The notes beneath the pieces were generated by a model. It made no database searches. It saw nothing but the letters and a program-made list of their open reading frames with translations, and was not told where the DNA came from. The translations under genes and the position numbers were made by a program. 64,000 nucleotides of DNA, taken from Ridgeia piscesae. Taxonomy: Eukaryota > Annelida > Polychaeta > Sabellida > Siboglinidae. Of this stretch, positions 49,073-61,000 are shown in pieces. Location of the stretch: positions 556,001 through 620,000 of the forward strand of contig JAODUO010000033.1 in NCBI GenBank assembly GCA_025642075.2, given 5' to 3'. How positions within the stretch are numbered: position 1 is the stretch's first letter; each line of letters begins with the position of its first letter.

Positions 49073-50296
49073 GTAAGTTGCTTTGTTTGTTGATGATATG
49101 TTTCTGATGATGTGTCTTGTGACTCAAATGTTTTTATAGTCTATTTCATTCTAAAAGCAGTGTTTTTGAAGTATTAAACTTGTACAATCTTCTTCATCCA
49201 CAAGGTTGAGTTGAGGAAGATAATTTTCTTGTAACGCTTGTAAGGAAAATCGAGCAGTTCCGCATGATACATCAGCTAGAATAAGTTCCTTGCCGGCCTA
49301 ATATGGCCTTTCTGTGACGTTGATCATGCTTAATATAGTTGCACTATAATTACACAAGCGGCATTTATTGAGCTTCTTTACTGTCTGACGTAGTCGTGTA
49401 TTGTGGCTTGCTTTCTCTGCAGCTGGGTCAACTATCTGGAACCAACTCCCTGTTACAATTAAATCTTCTGAAACTATAGCCACCTTTAGTAAACAGTGAA
49501 AACTTATTTGTTTGAAATTGCTTTTCCACCATAAATCATTGTCAGTTCCCTGCTCCAAGGACAACTTCTGCCGGCCCTGTTCATGGTTACGCCAAATTAT
49601 TAAAATTGTTGTGCCTCTGTACTTGGTTTTTCAAGTATATAGGCATTACAGGGGTGTTAAAATTACTACTATTACTATTCTCAAGCTCACCATTACATAA
49701 TGCGAAAAACCTGTATGCTTTAGCGCACGCATGCCTGGCGACCACCAGTCTCTGGCCAAACTTGGACAACAAAGCCTAACAAAATGGCCTACATTTCTTT
49801 CAGTAATATTCTACTAGTACATACAGAGAATGCACTGTGAAATGTAGGTTGTTGGCCTTTCCCTGTGGCATTCTATGTTGACCCCACTCATATTCCCATG
49901 ACAATATGTATCAACAGTCAGGCTATGCCATAAATACACAACAATATAGTGACAAAATACACCTGCCATGATTTATCAATGATGCTTCAGTTGCTGTAGA
50001 AGGTAATTTTCACTAAGATGCTCATCTAAAAGTAAAATAAAAACATTTTGTTTGGAGAATAACCCCATTACATCTTGTATCATGACTAGTGATTTCAACC
50101 AATCAGGTGTCAATAACCTGATGGAAGTTTGCTGGTTAGGACGGCGACCCCGCAGTGACAGGCGCCAAGGTCAATACACTCAGTGGAACATGAAAAACAT
50201 AACTGATTGTGTCAATTATTAATGTGGGGTGGTAACCCAACAAAGACAGTACGTGTATCACGGTAACAGTGCTGACACAGGGTCTACACCCCTGCA
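49073..50296. other. Stretch without a recognised gene
   Basis: The minus-strand ORF at 49298-49564 has no recognisable domain. Nothing else stands out before the direct repeat. Confidence 0.45.
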
Positions 50297-50481
50297 TTAA
50301 AATGTTTGAGTACACGCATCCATCAACAAATAATTTGACAAGACCGAAATACTCGCGCCTCGGTGTTAATATAAAAAAGTAAACGATTGCTTTATCCACC
50401 GATGGTTAGGACTGAATTATTTGAAAATGTATCATTAATGTGCCACCTTGACAAAGCTGAAGCAAGGTCATTGCTCCACGT
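50297..50481. repeat. 185-bp direct repeat, left copy
   Basis: It begins TTAAAATGTTTGAGTACACG and ends TTGCTCCACGT. It is identical to 51393-51577 except at 50342 (G here, C in the other copy), with no indel. Just 24 bp downstream comes an AAAGATGGCGTCG word with an ATG at 50505 that opens only eight codons. The repeat is part of matching minus-strand ORFs that begin MDKAIVYFFILTPRREYFG; I recognise no domain in them. Confidence 0.97.
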
Positions 50482-51392
50482 GTCAAGCTAAAGTGAAATC
50501 AAAGATGGCGTCGAGTCGCAAAGATCGTTAAATGTTGACGTATTTTGAAGGATAACTCCGCTAATTTACTTCATACTGGTGATGACAAGAAGGCAGACAA
50601 GTGGATAGACGATATAAGATGGACGGTTATGGTATTTGATGCGACATTTGTCCGTGAAGACATACTTTGAAGCCATCGAAGTGGGTCAACCGACCACGGC
50701 ATCCATTTCCGCCCACCTCACTCCACGCTGTATTTTTGGTGCCAAACAAAGTTAAGAATATTTCCAACGACGGTAACTACTTCATAAATAAAGTGATGTT
50801 GAAATGTTGAACAAAGTTGTTACTTTATAGTACTTCTTTATTAGTTATAAGAAATGAGCCACAGAATTATATATCGTTGACAGAAAATATTTCAAAAATT
50901 TGCATAATTCCGCTCAGCGGCGCCACACGTTGGCGATTCAGTCGACTGACATGGGGGTATTACAAACAATTTTACATTATGAGATTATTATCCAAGATGT
51001 GTGGACAAGTTGTATACCTTTATTTTCAGCAGAGATTAATGCATAAAATAAACTCAACTTGCTCATTGACATGTTGCTTCCTTCATGGCGAAAATGTCGG
51101 GTGAAAAGTAATGTGACAAACCTCAACATAGGTTTGAATTTAGTAGACATGTTTTGCCATATGCCACATATAATATATATGATAAAACTATGAGTTTATC
51201 GATGCGACTGTATAGTTTATTTTATCTACTTTCTAAAGGTATATCACATTTAAAAATTGATTGAGAAATAATAAAGTTATGTCCATTTTAAATGAAGGCC
51301 TGTCATTTTTTAATGCTGACAGATTGGTTTGAGGAAATGCTCAGGAACTGGCTGCAACTCGTCTGCACTAGCTTCAGGATAAATAAAATGGG
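50482..51392. other. Spacer between the 185-bp direct repeats
   Basis: The spacer is 911 bp. It has no tRNA-primer-site-like start after the left copy and no purine tract before the right copy, no TIRs and no recognisable ORF (the longest is 95 codons, 50817-51104). Confidence 0.5.
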
Positions 51393-51577
51393 TTAAAATG
51401 TTTGAGTACACGCATCCATCAACAAATAATTTGACAACACCGAAATACTCGCGCCTCGGTGTTAATATAAAAAAGTAAACGATTGCTTTATCCACCGATG
51501 GTTAGGACTGAATTATTTGAAAATGTATCATTAATGTGCCACCTTGACAAAGCTGAAGCAAGGTCATTGCTCCACGT
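51393..51577. repeat. 185-bp direct repeat, right copy
   Basis: It lies 1,096 bp from the left copy in the same orientation and differs at one base (51438). Flanks on both sides differ from those of the left copy, so the duplication is sharply bounded. Confidence 0.97.
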
Positions 51578-51863
51578 TGAGGTCGTTGCCTGTTGGCCTT
51601 CACGGAAGCACTTTGATGATGTCCTGAATGTAATTTCACTTGTGAGCAACTGTTGTGCGTGAAAAAATACCAACACGTGCAACACTGTCACCCACACGCT
51701 AGTGTGGCCAGTGTCACTAGGCTGCTTGTTCCGAGGGGAATACTGCTGCGATGTTTTGGTGACAAGACTGCACCCGACCAACCTCAAATTGCGGACACCT
51801 ACATCTACTGACATGTCAATGTCACCACCAACCAGATGGTTGTGTGACACATCCCTGTGACAC

Positions 51864-52295
51864 ATGCGCCACTATCAGCAATACTTGAGGGACATGAGAA
51901 TGAGTAGAAGGTCAAAGACAATGAAGTCTTTGCATGGACTGATCTTTACTCAGCATCAGCTCAGTCTCACAGATCATGGTTGTCTTTCTAGACAGAAACC
52001 ATTCCAAAAAGAAGCCATCACCAAGAACAGTGGGCAGAGACGAGTGAAACTCAACAGACATGAGGAACAAGAGTCTTGTCTTAGATCCCACAACCAAACC
52101 TCCCAAATTAAATCATCTTCATCATCTATCCATAGACCTCTTCAGAACCCTGTATGGAGGATACAGACTTCCGATGCAGAAATTACACGTCAAAGGCACA
52201 ACAAGATGAAAACATCAGCCTCTAGATATAACTATCGAAACATGAACAACAGAACTGATCTTACCTCAAGTTCTTGCCAAAGGAATGGTCAATAG
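51864..52295 (+). other. Unrecognised 143-codon ORF, possible exon
   Basis: This is the longest ORF in the window outside tandem repeats. It is rich in Gln, Arg, Ser, Asn, His and Thr and has almost no hydrophobic core, suggesting a disordered or nucleic-acid-binding region if real. An in-frame TGA lies two codons before the first ATG, so upstream coding would require splicing; the nearest AG (CCACTATCAG) has a poor pyrimidine tract. I see no domain. It could be a low-complexity terminal exon, a decayed element ORF, or chance. Confidence 0.22.
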
Positions 52296-52498
52296 TTGTC
52301 CATAATTGAGCACTGAAACCATCTGGAAGTTTATTTTCTGTAGATGTATTACTTGTGTTTTTTAAATTCTCTGCATTCTATAGCTTTCTCAGCCTGTGTG
52401 GTCAGTTCTTTCTGTTGCCCCTAAATGTGTGGTTTATTGGTTGGAATATCCAATGAATGTTTAAAGACACAGAATCTAGAGTTGATGCTCAAGTGAGC

Positions 52499-53172
52499 AG
52501 ACATGGTGCTCATGAAAAAAACCATGGTGCTCATGAAAGAACCATGGTGCTCATTAAAGAACCACGGTGCTCATGAAAGAACCACGGTGCTCATGAAAGA
52601 ACCATGGTGCTCATGAAAGAACCATGGTGCTCATGAAAGAACCATGGTGCTCATGAAAGAACCATGGTGCTCATGAAAGAACCATGGTGCTCATGAACGA
52701 ACCATGGTGCTCATGAACGAACCATGGTGCTCATGAACGAACCATGGTGCTCATGAACGAACCATGGTGCTCATGAACGAACCATGGTGCTCATGAAAGA
52801 ACCATGGTGCTCATGAACGAACCATGGTGCTCATGAAAGAACCATGGTGCTCATGAACGAACCATGGTGCTCATGAACGAACCATGGTGCTCATGAACGA
52901 ACCATGGTGCTCATGAACGAACCATACGAACCATGGTGCTCATGAACGAACCATACGAACCATGGTGCTCATGAACGAACCATGGTGCTCATGAAAGAAC
53001 CATGGTGCTCATGAACGAACCATGGTGCTCATGAACGAACCATGGTGCTCATGAACGAACCATGGTGCTCATGAACGAACCATGGTGCTCATGAACGAAC
53101 CATGGTGCTCATGAAAGAACCATGGTGCTCATGAAAGAACCATGGTGCTCATGAAAGAACCATGGTGCTTAT
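52499..53172. repeat. 20-bp minisatellite with zoned variants
   Basis: About 33 units of ACCATGGTGCTCATGAACGA or the AAAGA variant fill 0.67 kb. Units at both edges end AAAGA, while most interior units end AACGA. Two 9-bp insertions (ACCATACGA) occur at about 52921 and 52950. Each unit contains the palindromes ACCATGGT and TCATGA. No frame stays open through it. Confidence 0.97.
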
Positions 53173-53689
53173 AATAGGTGCCTCAAGCACCAAGTCAAGA
53201 TTATGAATGGTATCTTTTCAGGTCTTTCAACATATTTTTTTTAAAGCATTCCTATGAAAATGGACTGATCTTGTGTTTTCTGCACCCAATGAACCAGCTT
53301 TTGGAACTCAATGTAACTTGAGATAACAATGATTCATGTGGATTCAATAGTGTGTTTTAATTCACCAACGATGAATTAAACTGAAACCAACAATGATCTA
53401 TCAGCATTTGTACAAAACACTCATTGGATTGGATTTTTAACTTCCTTTTTCATTCTTAGTTTTTTAGTTTTTTAATATAGTATGTAATTATTTTATATAT
53501 TGTATTTACAAAGGTACAGCCAGATTGTCTAAAACCAAATTATTGAATCAGCCAGCATAAACTATGTCTGTTCAACATAATGGATGCCTCTAACATATTA
53601 ATAATTTTCAGTTGCATAACTTTTCATTAAACATGTTTAGTTTAAACGTTAGACCTATCTCGTGTCTACAACAATGAACATTTAAACCA
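53173..53689. other. AT-rich stretch, nothing recognised
   Basis: No array, element end or exon-like segment is visible between the minisatellite and the CpG-rich segment. Confidence 0.5.
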
Positions 53690-54140
53690 ATGGTGTTTCC
53701 CGCTTTCCAATATGGCAGTTTCCAATTTCGCAATATGGCCGTGACGCCCACTCATTCCTCACCCAATACAACTTTGCTACACCGGCTCGCTGCCGTAAAT
53801 CACCTGTCGTTTGTGCTCAGAGCACAATTTTGTTTTTCTGTCCTCAGGATTTGTTCTTCTCATTTTCTAGCTTGTGTAGAGGTTTTTTTAGAGGTGCGAA
53901 CGGAGAGGGGAGCGCGGTCGCGACAGTGAGTGATGTGTGATGGCTGTGGCGATGGCTCTCATGGATTGTGTAGTGGGCTTGTGGCGTGCGTGGATGTGAA
54001 AGATTGGCGGGGAGGGTCGGCGTGTCGACTCGTCGTGTCTTGTCATACGATATTGCGGCACGCTCCACCAATATGTATCATGTTCTCAGGAAAAACTCTC
54101 AATGATGTGGCTGATGATTTACTCACGGATTAATGGCGCG
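53690..54140. promoter_or_regulatory. CpG-rich segment, candidate promoter
   Basis: CpG is frequent here (GCGCGGTCGCGAC, GGTCGGCGTGTCGACTCG) against a CpG-poor background. Two AATATGGC words lie at 53710-53740 and a strong acceptor-like TTTCTGTCCTCAG near 53848. A donor-like ACA|GTGAGT lies at about 53924. ORFs of 67-79 codons on both strands are unrecognised. It could be a second promoter or enhancer; which strand is unclear. Confidence 0.4.
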
Positions 54141-57100
54141 AGATTTTGAGCGGTTATTAATTACGGCGGCAGCGTATTGTCACTCGCATTGTTAATTTTC
54201 AAAATGACGAGGCTTATGGCTATTATCACACCTGTGTTTGTGTCGGGTTTTGTTTAACTTATCAGGAGAAATGCTGTTTTTTGGTGCATTGTGTAAGTCG
54301 CACAAAAGTTATAGTTTACAGAACCAGCTCAGAAATTTGTTGTTCAGTTTTAATGTTGCTCAGTTGAAATGATGTGATGTTGTGGTGAAAGTATAATCAA
54401 ACTAAATAAAATAGTGATTAGTCATTATGAAAAAATTCTGTTAGTCAACATTTTGGGGATTTGAGCTCAGATACAAAACAAGGTTAAGGGAATACACAGC
54501 CTCAACAGTTGTTTAAAAAGTTTTTCGCTGTTTTATAAGCTAAGTTGTCCAACTATCTGAAACACTGCAGTTCATTTGGTACAGTTACACAACACATTTT
54601 CATGGTCTAATAAATCAAATGGTTTTGTTCGTATAATTAATCAATAGTTATGGTTTAGATTTGTCATACTTTGATGTGGTGTGACTTTTTTATTGGCATT
54701 GCTGCAATAAAATTATAGTATTGTGCAGGATGTTATTTCTAAATATTTTTTTGGACAAAATTTATGCATCGTTGCTTTCTTGCAACCAACAAAGGTATTT
54801 TCTCATATTCTGGCAATGTTTTGTTGTTATAAGAAGAACAAAAAGGTTTTCATTTGTTAATCAGTTTGCTATCATTATGAGATTAATTGACAACTTTGTT
54901 TTTATTCAGACGGGAAACATAGACAATACACCCCCCCCCCCGATAACATGGGAAATGTATTGACAAGATTAAATCACAATCCATTTTCTTTTAAAGTTGC
55001 ATTAATGTTACATTAAAAACAAACAAGATTTAGCTAAATTAGAGCCAATGTTAGAGCAAACAAATGGGAAAAAGTATGCATAAATGTTTTGATAATTATA
55101 ATGTTAAAACTACTGTTGTAATGTAATATAAATGTTAATTCTCTATGTAAAATGGTGACGACTGACAAATTTGTTATTGATTGGAAAATATATGAATTTG
55201 GGTGTTTTTGTGGTCATCTTGACAAATGAGTTGTCACAACCGTGGTCAAGCTGTCCAGTCAGATGACCAATGACTTCCGGGTTGACACAGCCTGACCCCC
55301 CCAGTAAGGGCCTCAATCCTGGACAGTGGTTCTTTGACCCAGCTGAAATAGTTTCCCCCTACATTTTCCCAAATTTTGATCACTGGCCAAGTGCTTCTTA
55401 GATATTTAAGTGTGTGCGAGTTCGGGCGCAACGGCACATTTTCAAATTTAAGCCAATGCACAAACACACTAGTTATTCAAATGACGGGATTGCTTAGTTT
55501 AATACCCACGATCATCTTTGACTGGAAGTATAATGTCACAATGACTTAATTATATGGTTGGGGCATTTGCATAACCAATCTATTAATATACGAGTGTTGT
55601 CGTTGCTCTTCAGAAATCTGCATTTCTTGTGCGGTTGACCAAAAACACCTGCCAAAATGTTGACATCTTAGAAATGCAGGAAACTATTGTCATTATAATT
55701 CTTCCAATTTAAAGATATGGATAAATTAAGTTTTACTTGGAGAAGCGTTGTTTGTTGGTTGCAGGATGTAGGCCTGAGTGACACACAGAGTCTTCTGTCT
55801 TTGGCCGCCTTGTACAAAGTGCTCCTGAATTATTCATTCCTTTTGTCTGGTTCTTGCTCTTTTCCCTTTTCCTGGTTGCAATTTAGCTGTCTAGTTTGTG
55901 TAGCAGCCATTTGTACAGTCTGGTTTGTCTAGACTAACTTACTTACATGAAGTATTATCCTTCTACACCAAACAGAAGTAATGGTGCAAACAATTCTCAA
56001 CTTAAAAACAGAAACAATTGTAAATGTTTGTGCTCTTAACAATATTTTGTGAGCTTTTAAATTGATTGTCTGGTAAATTAGTTCAACAAATTACTATTTT
56101 ATATATATTTGGCATAAATAGTGATTTACTTGAAGCAATATTTGTTTCATGAAATATCATGTGCATTTGCAAATCATGTCAAAAATGTATGTATTTTGTT
56201 TATAATTATGAAACAAAATAAACGGTTATAATAATTGTCTGTTCGATTATGACAAGAGGATTGGCAAAAGTAAAGACTGAGGCGGAAGTAATTATTCCAA
56301 AAGGTAATTTCTGTGTAAATATTGTTCACGTGATGTCACGATAAAGAATGTACTTAACAACACTACACATAATGAAAATGTAAATTACTGTTTACTTACG
56401 AATTTCACTAACTCTGAACGGTTAAGTTTGGAGCAGGAACAAGGAAGAATAGATAAGTGTTTATTGCTGACTTACGTAAATGCTATGAATTGGCCTTCAA
56501 ACATTTCTGTCATAATGGCATCTGGAATAATTAAATAATTTTATATATAATTAAACATACATAACAAAAATATTTTCCCTTTTTAATAGTTTATAATGTA
56601 ATAAACACAGTTATATATTAGTATAGCTGAGGTGTTAAAATTAAGCGAACTTTCCAATACCACAGACTAAATTTATTATTATTACTGAAATCATCTGGAT
56701 GTAACTGTATTCAGCTGTATTTCAGGCATTGCTATTGATTATAATTTATCAAAGATTCTTTAGTGGTAATAATATTGGAGAACATTTTTTTGCATCAAAT
56801 AATAATAAAAAATGTATGTGTAACATAAAATAAATCTTGGTTTAACCGGTTAATTATCTTGTAAAGTCTTGGAAACAATGTCTTCAAAATACACTGATAA
56901 AATTTAAACACTAATATATTACATTTTTATCAACTTAAAGTAACTGAACATATATTGTGTATAGTTTAATGTACCACCAAACTAACCATATCATTGGTGA
57001 AAGAACCTGGATGGTCATTCACAAATGCACTAGCCTGGGCTGTTGGTTGATTGACAGCTGTCACTCACCACCGGCAGTAGGCAGGCATCAGAGGGGCTGG

Positions 57101-57239
57101 CCTTTTGAGCTGCCTTTCACACAGGGGGGCAGGGCAGTTACTTAAAATAAACACTTGATAGTAATGTAGTGCACCAGCCCCTTGGCAGGAGGTATGCCAC
57201 TGAAGTCCTCACTCGAGCAGGCACTGAACATTTGCCGTA
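54141..57239. other. AT-rich stretch upstream of the CpG-rich region
   Basis: A run of 11 C lies at 54931-54941. An acceptor-like GTTTGTTGGTTGCAG near 55765 is followed by a 50-codon open frame without a recognised domain. Otherwise nothing is seen. Confidence 0.5.
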
Positions 57240-58041
57240 TTCACCTTGGTGGCAGCACTGTCCGGCGTGTGGTGCGACTGTGGTCGCGGCGGCCGATTCG
57301 CTGTAATACAAACACATGCGTCTTCGATGTAGGCATATATTTTTTCAAGCGGTGACAGTAGTTTCTGGTGCTTGAACCCGTGCAAGCGGCTGTCAATAAA
57401 TATGTGCGAGAGTTGTGAGCAGCGTCAGTAGGTTATTCAATACGCCGCTCGCCTCTCACTCGCACACACATACGCTCGCAGCACACACACACGCACACAT
57501 GCACGCATGGTCAGCTGAGGGAGCACAGTGTGTGACAGCCAGGCGGCATGCATGTGCATGCATGAACAGAAAGTGTTAGGCTCGTCGCTCGTACGCGAGG
57601 GTTGACGTTCTCTCGCGAGTTGCGCCGGTCATTCTTTGGGTGGACATCATACGGCAGTGGTCATGTATGGAGTGACAGTCGGCAGTCGACATACCCCCGT
57701 GATTTACGGATCGAACAGGTGGGTCAGTGTGCTCAGTGAAGCATGTCCGGTCAAAGATTGGACATCGATGCGGCGTGTCCGCCCGTTGTTTTGTTTGTTC
57801 TTTTTGATTGTCCACGCCATGCTGGGTCGGGCCGTGTCGTACGGGATTGTTGTCAGTTCACTTCGGTTGGGGTCATTTGTTGGGTGCAACCGCTTTGGGG
57901 TGTTTCTGCGAAAAAAATGTTTAGTTCCACGGTCGGTTTGAATGCACACGCACATGCCCGAGTGACGACCCGTCATTTAGGGCAGGGGATACTTATTGTG
58001 GGTCGCAACGCCAGGTTAATTGTTGTTGTTCGCAACTTCAG
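57240..58041 (+). promoter_or_regulatory. CpG island-like candidate promoter and first exon
   Basis: By eye I count about 60 CpG in 800 bp, several times the density of the surroundings, with a sharp return to AT-rich sequence after 58050. Contents include GTCGCGGCGGCCG (about 57283), a (CA)n-like tract at 57461-57502, paired palindromes around CTCGTACGCGAG, and TCTCGCGAG at 57611. The region closes at a splice donor-like TTCAG|GTAAAT (58041/58042). Overlapping 100-codon frames are open on the plus strand (57636-57941, 57743-58045) but none is recognised, so the exon may be untranslated. A plus-strand gene continuing beyond the window is the simplest reading; a bidirectional promoter is possible. 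Confidence 0.5.
57611..57619. promoter_or_regulatory. TCTCGCGAG promoter core motif
   Basis: This is nine of ten bases of TCTCGCGAGA, a palindrome enriched in CpG-island promoters of animals and bound by BANP in vertebrates. Its place inside the CpG-rich region fits that role. Use in this organism is an inference. Confidence 0.45.
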
Positions 58042-61000
58042 GTAAATGTTACAACCTGACTTTTGGCTGATTCAATGGTGGTTTTGTGTTAAGACTTTTG
58101 TAATAGTTATGCAAGTAAAATGTTGAAATAATAGTTCAACAGATGAACGTGTCAAAGGAAGGACGTGTTTGTATGTTGCTGTGAAGCGGCTGTAACGTTG
58201 CTGATGTAATTTAGATGGTTTTATCACGCTGCTTTTATTTCAAGTTGGACCGTAAGTCTAGTTTATCTATTTTTGCTCAAGCGAGTTTCCATTTTTAAAC
58301 CTGTACTTGACAGTTACGAAATATATTGCAGTCTACTTGAAAGTTGTTTTGTACGCTGTTGTTTTTGACACATGTATAAGTAAAGGGGTTGAGGTGTAGT
58401 TGTTGGTCTTTGCTATGATTTCTAACTTGATACTTGGCTGTTTAGTTTTTTACGTCCTAGTTTGGTCATAATTGGTTTATTGACAAATTGTGCTACTAAA
58501 ACTTATATGTACATAAATGTGTTGCAGCAGGCAATAAAATATGAGATATATTCGGAAACACAAGGATTGCATTTCTTGCAAAAACAGTATGTTGGCCAGT
58601 AGTGTGAGATAAACAATAAGAAAATATGCAAAAAATAAGTTGCATATCATAGTACAAATATTTTATTGTACATTATGTTATAACGTTGCACATGTTATAT
58701 AAATATAAAATAACTTGAAAATACATATATTAAAAATATGTCTGTTAAAATATAAATAAGTTGCAAACAGTTTTCAGTAATACTGTGAATGAATTTATAA
58801 CATCGCCAGTGTCATCAATTGAAATATCGAATCCTTTCCAATTATGAAAACAGTCTATTCCTGTAGGTAAAATGTTACTAATTATTTCTTGATTGAATTA
58901 ACACTAGATTTTAGCAAAGTGTGTCAAATATGTTTGACTATTTCTGTGATGTACCACACACTGAGAATTATTTGCTATTCACAGCAGATGAATAAATACA
59001 CAAAATATTAATGACAACGTTTTTGAGAGAAAAAAATACCCTTAAAATTCGATTTTTCCATATAAATGGAATTCTTTGTTGACTGTGCACTGTTGATGTG
59101 GTGATGTTTACGAATATGGTTCTCGACACAGATATTTAAACATTTACTACCCCTTCCTCAGTTACTGAGTTAATAGTTGCCTGATATGTCAACCAGACAC
59201 ATCAGGTGTTGGCCAAGGGAACATGTGCCAAATTATAGAAACACTTCAAAGTTTCAGTTACTTCACATAGCTGGTTAAACTGTTTCTAGCAGTTGAACAT
59301 TTTTAACTAGAATGTTTTCTATTTCACCAACAAATTATCATCATTACAAACTGTTAAAATATTGTGTTCCAAAAGGTGACTTTAATGTGTGCAGTCAGAC
59401 ATTTTAATATGCACAGCAAGCAAAGTTTATAATCATTACTATGTTTAAATGCAAAATAATTATAAACTAATTTTTTATATGTTGAAATAATAGTAAAGCG
59501 AAGAACACATTGTTTACATTTTCATTCTCTCAGACTAAGCTTACGTAAAACTCAAAATTGTGCTTTATTAAAATTATTACCAGAGTATGGATATACCAAA
59601 GAGCAAGGAGCATTCATGCTTAAAAATTAGTCTTAAAGTTACAATCAAATTAGGTTTATTTTACTCGTTTCCTAACACCAAGTTTTGGGAAGAAAAGTAA
59701 ACAAATTGCAAATTATAATAATTTTGTTCAGTGAAATATCACAAATTACCATGTTATAATTTTTCAATTTGAGTCCTTATGTAAGACTAAAAATAGCTGT
59801 GTAATAGATTTGGCCATGCTCGTCAAACAGTTTGCCAGCAATTTTCTTCAAAGTTATGCATACTTTTTTAGTTGCTATTATGTTTTTCTGTTGGGCCCTT
59901 AAACTAGCTGAGATCGTTGACAATTATTAAGTGTGTAGTGTGCTGTACATATTTGACATCCGCATTTGTGACAACCATCGTTTTGTTGTCAAGTAGTGCG
60001 TTTTGAGTTATTTATATTCTTATCACACCGACAACGTTGTTATATAAATTTGCTGGACAAGTTCAGGGACAAAATGATTAAGAGGGTTTTTCTAGTTTGT
60101 ACTTCTGTGAAGGGCCTGACACTTTGTGGTGGTCGTAACCCCCTCGTGTGGGTGTGGCCGGCTAAGTAGGGCTACGTGATTGAAATGTTAGATAGTTCGA
60201 TTGGTGGCTTTTTATGTTGACAAGAATGATTCTGAATGACTTGTTTGTTTTACTGAGTTCACAGTTGGTCTATAGCTGCCCAGTCAATATGTTACATAAG
60301 GAAATGGGAAAATGACTCTGCAGAAACTAGTCTTGTGAAGATAAAGCCTTTGGAAGTCTGGCAGGTTTGCTCTAGCAGTTAATTTGCTAATTTACTGGTG
60401 GGTTGACCATGCAGCAGTTAAGTTGTTTGTAGGTTTTCCTAAAGGATTAAGGCCTAGGTACCAACACTGATAACCTTTATAATTTTGCTAATCACTGTAG
60501 CTGTTCTTGAAAAACATGTCTTAGAGTTATAAATTATCATTTCTCTGCCTAAGAACTGAAATAGCTGTCCTGATTTTTTGCACGCACACAGATGCAACAA
60601 GATTATGGGACGACGTCTTGGTGTATTTGTCTAGTGACTTCCTGTGTGTCATTGTCCTAGTGACATTTGCTACTCCCACTGTTATTAAAGAACGTTATTC
60701 TGGTTTCTCTACGTGATTTACCGTATTTTGTTTTAATATCTAAAAAATGAGTAAATATTCGGAAAATAATGGCAAGTTTTTATGGTAGGCAAATATTAAG
60801 CATGGTTAAACACTGTGGATTATTAGAAATATTTTCTGTGCTGTTATAACTTATATACTAGTTTACCTATCAGCAAAATACAGTTCTGTACAACTGAAGG
60901 TAGTGCAGATCTAACTGCAGACAACTGCAGTAAGTACATGGCATATAAGGAGAAGGAAAACTAGAGGAGTAAATTGTGGTAACTGACATGATATAACATT

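Noticed and set aside
50297..51577. LTR retrotransposon
   Set aside because: There is no target duplication, primer-binding site, polypurine tract or pol-like ORF, so I kept the neutral call of a direct repeat.
55717..55932. SAM-domain-like exon
   Set aside because: VVCWLQDVGLSDTQSLLSL after an acceptor-like site recalls the start of a SAM domain, but the rest is hydrophobic low-quality sequence with no donor where needed. The likeness is too short.
57118..57138. CTCF-like CACAGGGGGGCAGGGC
   Set aside because: The first half of the core does not fit and the G run is too long.
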